From the NCBI GenBank assembly GCA_036583965.1, contig JAZBQD010000015.1, positions 23,341,310 through 23,405,309 on the forward strand: DNA of 64,000 nt. Direction: 5' to 3'. Of the stretch, positions 62,601-64,000 are shown in pieces. The position numbers and the translations under genes were made by a program. The notes beneath the pieces were generated by a model. It saw only the letters and a program-made list of their open reading frames with translations, was not told where the DNA came from and ran no database searches. The first letter of the stretch is position 1. Each line of letters starts with the position of its first letter. This DNA comes from Prunella strophiata. Its lineage: Eukaryota; Chordata; Aves; Passeriformes; Prunellidae.

Positions 62601-63732
62601 GTGATTTTGCAGCAGCATTTCTGGACAAGAGAAAGCCAGCTGATGCTTCCATGGGTTGTGGTGGTAGCAGTGGGCTGTGACAGGGCAGATTCTCCTCCCT
62701 GCAGTTGCTCTGGACATTAGTGGCCTTTGCAAAGCAAGGTGCAAGGGTAGCCAGCATGTCCCAATGTCAGCAGTGGAGAGGCAGTTTGTTCCTGATGAGG
62801 GAAACATTAACTGTGACCAAGCCAAGGGCAGTGCGTGCTGCAGTAGGTGATACAGCCCATATGCTGAATGCTGGAGACAGGAATATAAGGAACACTTTTT
62901 GCTGCATCCATGAATTTCAATGGCAAAATTGCTCTCCCTTTGAAATTGGCCTTCTCAAAGGTGCTTGGACTATGGGTCCAGGAAACTGTCACTCATTTTC
63001 CAAGGGGTGCCATACTGTGTGACTCCAGCTCATGTGCTGCCACCAGGCCAAGCTCAGGCAGTGTTTGGTGACCTGTCTTCAGCATCAGCTTCAGCCTCAT
63101 TTTTCCCAAGGAGGCAGTTGTGAGAAACTCTGTACTGTAACAGCCCTTGCATGACTTTTGGCACCCGGAGGTCATTTGAGGCCTTCTCATACAGAGCTAT
63201 AAATACTATTTCTGTAAACAGGATATTGTTATTAAACTTAGTCGGGCAGGTGGCAACATTATTAGAAAATGCAGTTGTTGAGGAGGCCTCTAAACAGGAG
63301 GCATATGGTTTCATTTAAATGGACCATTCCCAGTGTAATTTTCTCCTGACGTCTTTCTTTTATTTCGCCTGTATTTGGGATGCTAATCTCCTCCTTGAGA
63401 AGAGGGGGACTTTTTACTTTCTCATTGCAGCTCCCCACAGCAGCAGAGCCATTGCTTCAGTGACCATTTTTTTCCTAATTCATCTAGGCTCTTGATTTTG
63501 AAACAATGCCCGAGTACAACCTGGTGATCAACGCCACAAACCCCGAGCCGCTGGTGGAGGGCGTGACGTACAACTCCAGCTCTTTGGCCGCGTTAAAAGT
63601 TTTTGTGACAAATGTGGATGAGCCTCCTGCCTTCCGGAAGCCAGTTTACAAAATACAAGTGTCTGAGGACATTCCTGTCAATACCTTGGTCATGACAGTG
63701 GAGGCCTTTGATCCTGAAGGGGATTCTGTACG
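47595..63732 (+). CDS. CDH17: CDH17, LI-cadherin (spliced, 3' end beyond window, three indels)
   Basis: Twelve coding exons align in order with human cadherin-17, which mediates calcium-dependent epithelial adhesion on the lateral membrane of intestinal and hepatic-lineage cells. Allowing for three indels, about 597 of roughly 830 residues are present. A signal peptide (residues 1 to about 23) is followed by cadherin repeats 1-5 and the start of repeat 6. Calcium-site motifs include DINDNPP (52980 exon), HATDRDDP (54314 exon), LDREEKD (57738 exon), DINDNPP (58445 exon), DINDQIP (60748 exon), EATDGDEP (62076 exon) and NVDEPP (63488 exon). The short tail typical of 7D-cadherins and the membrane segment lie downstream of the window. 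Exons at 54314 and 55165 need one missing base and two extra bases corrected to keep frame; all other exons and all splice phases are intact. Read as given, translation would stop at TGA 55219-55221 after about 211 residues. CDH16 is the closest alternative, but identity and neighbour GEM favour CDH17. Confidence 0.93.
47640..50403 (+). other. CDH17: CDH17 intron 2
   Basis: About 2.76 kb, phase 0, GTGAGT to a long pyrimidine tract ending CTCTCCCAG. It contains small tandem repeats near 49.2 kb and T-rich tracts near 49.53 kb. No gene seen. Confidence 0.75.
49171..49230 (+). repeat. Short tandem repeats of AATAGGATCAAA / GGATCAAAGAGGAAAA
   Basis: The word ATAGGATCAAA recurs, and GGATCAAAGAGGAAAA occurs twice within 60 bases. 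It is a small degenerate tandem array in a CDH17 intron with no evident function. Confidence 0.8.
50404..50502 (+). CDS. CDH17: CDH17 coding exon 2 (end of signal peptide, start of repeat 1)
   Basis: 99 nt, 33 codons, phase 0 to 0. It begins AVWLSLEA (rest of the signal peptide, likely cleavage near residue 23) and continues TGPLQDMDFSVQEGG, matching human SGPLKPMTFSIYEGQ. Donor CACCAG|GTAATT at 50503. Confidence 0.88.
50503..51178 (+). other. CDH17: CDH17 intron 3
   Basis: 676 bp, phase 0, ending in a T-rich tract and CCATTGTAG. Nothing further recognised. Confidence 0.85.
51179..51316 (+). CDS. CDH17: CDH17 coding exon 3 (cadherin repeat 1)
   Basis: 138 nt, 46 codons, phase 0. It encodes FKLEPPAVSFRASGE through LDWETKQVHKLQ, aligning with human FKANPPAVTFELTGE through LDRETRSTHNLQ. 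The usual cadherin LDRE calcium motif reads LDWE: the Arg position is Trp (codon TGG at 51287-51289). Confidence 0.94.
51317..52979 (+). other. CDH17: CDH17 intron 4
   Basis: About 1.66 kb, phase 0, GTAAAA to TTTCAAATCAG. It contains the tRNA-Ile-headed SINE at 51738-51874; nothing else is recognised. Confidence 0.85.
51738..51874 (+). mobile_element. tRNA-Ile-derived SINE with CR1-like tail
   Basis: The first about 73 bases track tRNA-Ile(AAT): TTAGCTGAGTTGGTTTGAGC (A-box region), GTGCTAATAATGCCAAGG (anticodon arm with AAT) and GGTTTGATCC (B-box region), then TATGGGCCA. The remainder resembles a CR1 3' end: GGTTGGACTTGATGATTCTT, then ACTTCCAACTCAGAATATTCTGTGACTCTGTG. I believe this is the TguSINE1 design known from zebra finch, mobilised by CR1 machinery. 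It is degenerate and not a functional tRNA. Confidence 0.85.
52980..53118 (+). CDS. CDH17: CDH17 coding exon 4 (repeat 1/2 junction, DINDNPP)
   Basis: 139 nt, phase 0 to 1. It encodes VESLDESGKTVKGPYAVTIY, then VEDINDNPPQF, and ends VRQNSRP plus one base of Gly, identical to the human VRQNSRPG segment. DINDNPP is the inter-repeat calcium linker. Donor CCAG|GTAATT. Confidence 0.96.
53119..54313 (+). other. CDH17: CDH17 intron 5
   Basis: About 1.2 kb, phase 1. It includes a 25-base A-run at 53385-53409 followed by CCAAACAAACAAC. No retroelement body is recognisable upstream of the A-run. Confidence 0.85.
53385..53409 (+). repeat. Poly(A) run of 25
   Basis: A homopolymer inside a CDH17 intron; length may be unreliable. 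It lies 0.9 kb from the first frame-disrupted exon. Confidence 0.9.
54314..54471 (+). CDS. CDH17: CDH17 coding exon 5 (repeat 2) with a one-base deletion
   Basis: Entering in phase 1, it reads KPFMYVHATDRDDPTTPHAQ and continues to FPTLM, matching human KPFLYVNATDLDDPATPNGQ. After ATG at 54412-54414 the frame is lost: only the shifted frame gives EMLFQIDNATGAIS, the counterpart of human VMYFQINNKTGAIS. One base is missing around 54415-54416 in the A-rich ATGAAGAAATG. With one base restored, residue count and exit phase agree exactly with human and the next exon. Donor AAAG|GTATGT. Confidence 0.92.
54472..55164 (+). other. CDH17: CDH17 intron 6
   Basis: 693 bp, phase 1 after allowing for the deletion upstream; GTATGT to TGTCTCTAG. 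Nothing else recognised. Confidence 0.85.
55165..55366 (+). CDS. CDH17: CDH17 coding exon 6 (end of repeat 2) with two frame shifts
   Basis: In the expected entry phase it encodes FILVVSVKDMAGTTTNAFTS and SVDV, matching human NLVISVKDMGGQSENSFSDT and SVD. The frame then moves by one near 55271-55281 to read TVKESLWKAP (human VTENIWKAP), and by one again in the six-C run 55306-55311 to read TIYIKENSTQVHPVNISK (human VEMVENSTDPHPIKIT). Removing two bases gives 200 nt, which fits both neighbours' phases. If nothing is corrected, the shift carried from the previous exon meets TGA at 55219-55221. Donor AGCAAG|GTAGGG. Confidence 0.92.
55367..57737 (+). other. CDH17: CDH17 intron 7
   Basis: About 2.37 kb, phase 0, carrying the reverse CR1 at 56456-57316. 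Open frames here, including those of 94-133 codons, lie in or beside the CR1 and are not exons. Confidence 0.85.
56456..57316 (-). mobile_element. CR1 LINE fragment, about 860 bp, reverse orientation
   Basis: The plus strand opens with CACAGAATCACAGAATCACA, the reverse of the CR1 3' tail repeat. Read on the minus strand, the element runs through a CR1 3' region (GGAGTTGGACTCGATGATCC; AGGCTCCCCAGGGAAGTGG) and the decayed end of the reverse transcriptase frame (ATATGAGCCAGCAGTG; GAGTGTCCAAAGGAGGGCC). It is 5'-truncated and full of stops. The left edge is sharp and the right edge approximate. Confidence 0.9.
57738..57869 (+). CDS. CDH17: CDH17 coding exon 7 (repeat 3, LDRE)
   Basis: 132 nt, 44 codons, phase 0 to 0. 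EKEKLPRLPFSISENGDIYV then TQPLDREEKDT is almost identical to human. The intact LDRE calcium motif and open frame show that the gene is clean again directly after the disrupted exons. Donor ACT|GTAAGT. Confidence 0.97.
57870..58444 (+). other. CDH17: CDH17 intron 8
   Basis: 575 bp, phase 0, GTAAGT to TCCTGTTGCAG; nothing else seen. Confidence 0.9.
58445..58595 (+). CDS. CDH17: CDH17 coding exon 8 (repeat 3/4 junction)
   Basis: 151 nt, phase 0 to 1. YTFFVVSKDNTGELVDKPLQ, then VEDINDNPPVC and VIEVQENEKG, matching human with the DINDNPP linker. Donor GGAG|GTAAG. Confidence 0.97.
58596..59292 (+). other. CDH17: CDH17 intron 9
   Basis: 697 bp, phase 1, ending GCTCTGCTGCAG. The open frame 59079-59516 is partly intron read-through into the next exon. 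Confidence 0.9.
59293..59508 (+). CDS. CDH17: CDH17 coding exon 9 (repeat 4)
   Basis: 216 nt, phase 1 to 1. SNIGTVFATDMDEKDTLNSR and NLFIIQQDTGTLQLSGRSLN align with human NSIGTLTAHDRDEENTANSF and GLFLIQTYAGMLQLAKQSLK. The frame is open throughout. Donor TCAA|GTAAGT. Confidence 0.96.
59509..60747 (+). other. CDH17: CDH17 intron 10
   Basis: About 1.24 kb, phase 1; an A-run lies near 59855-59867. No gene or clear repeat recognised. Confidence 0.88.
60748..60824 (+). CDS. CDH17: CDH17 coding exon 10 (repeat 4/5 junction, DINDQIP)
   Basis: 77 nt, phase 1 to 0. FETVCDVEVHVIDINDQIPI then FKSSD, matching human FKTLCFVQINVIDINDQIPI. Linker Asn-Asp-Gln in place of NDN is shared with human, so it is a family trait. 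Donor AGAT|GTGAGT. Confidence 0.96.
60825..62075 (+). other. CDH17: CDH17 intron 11
   Basis: About 1.25 kb, phase 0. Overlapping open frames at 61096-61607 are not supported as coding. Confidence 0.88.
62076..62267 (+). CDS. CDH17: CDH17 coding exon 11 (repeat 5)
   Basis: 192 nt, 64 codons, phase 0 to 0. YGSMTVAEDIAIGSVILEIE, ATDGDEPATGSS and IETDSETNRGFIRINK align with human YGNLTLAEDTNIGSTILTIQ, ATDADEPFTGSS and VDTDPHTNTGYVIIKK. Donor AACAAG|GTGAAT. Confidence 0.97.
62268..63487 (+). other. CDH17: CDH17 intron 12
   Basis: 1.22 kb, phase 0, ending CTAATTCATCTAG. Open frames in it have no recognised homology. Confidence 0.88.
63488..63732 (+). CDS. CDH17: CDH17 coding exon 12 (repeat 5/6 junction), last exon in window
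   Basis: 245 nt, phase 0 to 2. ALDFETMPEYNLVINATNPE, VTNVDEPPAF and VSEDIPVNTLVMTVEAFDPE match human PLDFETAAVSNIVFKAENPE, VTDVNEAPQF and VSEDVAIGTKVGNVTAKDPE. Donor TACG|GTAAAA. The next exon, which in human carries an RGD integrin-binding motif, is outside the window. Confidence 0.97.
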
Positions 63733-64000
63733 GTAAAAAAGAGTCACTGAGATTAATTCATTGAATTTAGGGTTTCAAAAATTGTTCTAAAGGACGTGCA
63801 AGGAAAGTATGCCCAATACTTGGCATGTGGAAAAATACTGTTTTTACAGAAGTCTTATCTCCTAGTAGAAGGTGGATGTGTGGTGGGGTGGGGGCCAGTG
63901 ACCCCTCTGCAGCAGACTGCTGGGTAGTACTTTTCTGACCAGATTTCTCTCTGTGCTGTAACAAACATCAGCCTTGAAACAGGAAACCACAAGGGAAGCA
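63733..64000 (+). other. CDH17: CDH17 intron 13, truncated by window end
   Basis: It starts GTAAAA at 63733 and continues past the end. No further exon is visible. Confidence 0.85.

Noticed and set aside
47595..63732. Calling CDH17 a pseudogene outright
   Set aside because: Ten of twelve visible coding exons and every splice site are intact and strongly conserved; three clustered indels, two next to homopolymer-rich sequence, are equally consistent with assembly error.
1..64000. CRISPR arrays, operons, prophage or other prokaryotic systems
   Set aside because: The window is clearly vertebrate nuclear DNA; no regularly spaced repeats or compact gene clusters occur.

Overview
The window is ordinary vertebrate nuclear DNA, almost certainly from a bird and probably a songbird. 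It has long AT-rich non-coding stretches, spliced genes with GT/AG introns, CR1 LINE remnants, an avian-type solo LTR, and a tRNA-Ile-headed SINE with a CR1-like tail, a composition I associate with passerine genomes. I see no bacterial, CRISPR, operon or phage-like structure, and no convincing new multi-gene system.

Two protein-coding genes, both on the + strand, are recognisable. GEM, an RGK-family small GTPase, lies at about 16.77-25.65 kb. It has a TATA/CRE-like promoter, one non-coding exon and four coding exons (18600-24659), giving an intact 297-residue protein, and a 3' UTR ending in overlapping AATAAA signals. CDH17 (LI-cadherin, a 7D-cadherin) follows in the same orientation. I place its start codon at 47595 in a 15-codon exon and trace twelve coding exons to 63732. 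The window ends inside cadherin repeat 6, so repeats 6-7, the membrane segment and the tail lie beyond it. GEM followed by CDH17 on one strand matches the order I know from human 8q22.

Layout: 1-7.5 kb, intergenic, no gene supported; 7504-8138, solo LTR on the minus strand with flanking direct repeats; 8.1-16.7 kb, intergenic; 16.7-25.7 kb, GEM; 25.7-44.8 kb, intergenic with a CR1 at 35.5 kb, homopolymers and small tandem repeats; about 44.8-44.93 kb, a candidate CDH17 promoter and non-coding first exon; 47.57-63.73 kb, CDH17 coding exons, with a tRNA-Ile SINE at 51.7 kb and an 860-bp CR1 at 56.5 kb in its introns.

The most notable anomaly is a cluster of three frame-disrupting indels in two neighbouring CDH17 exons (54314-54471 and 55165-55366). 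All other coding exons of both genes are clean. Read literally, CDH17 would end after about 211 residues. The indels may be local assembly errors or real lesions. The two genes share no evident pathway: GEM is a cytosolic regulator of calcium channels and Rho kinase, and CDH17 is an epithelial adhesion protein.
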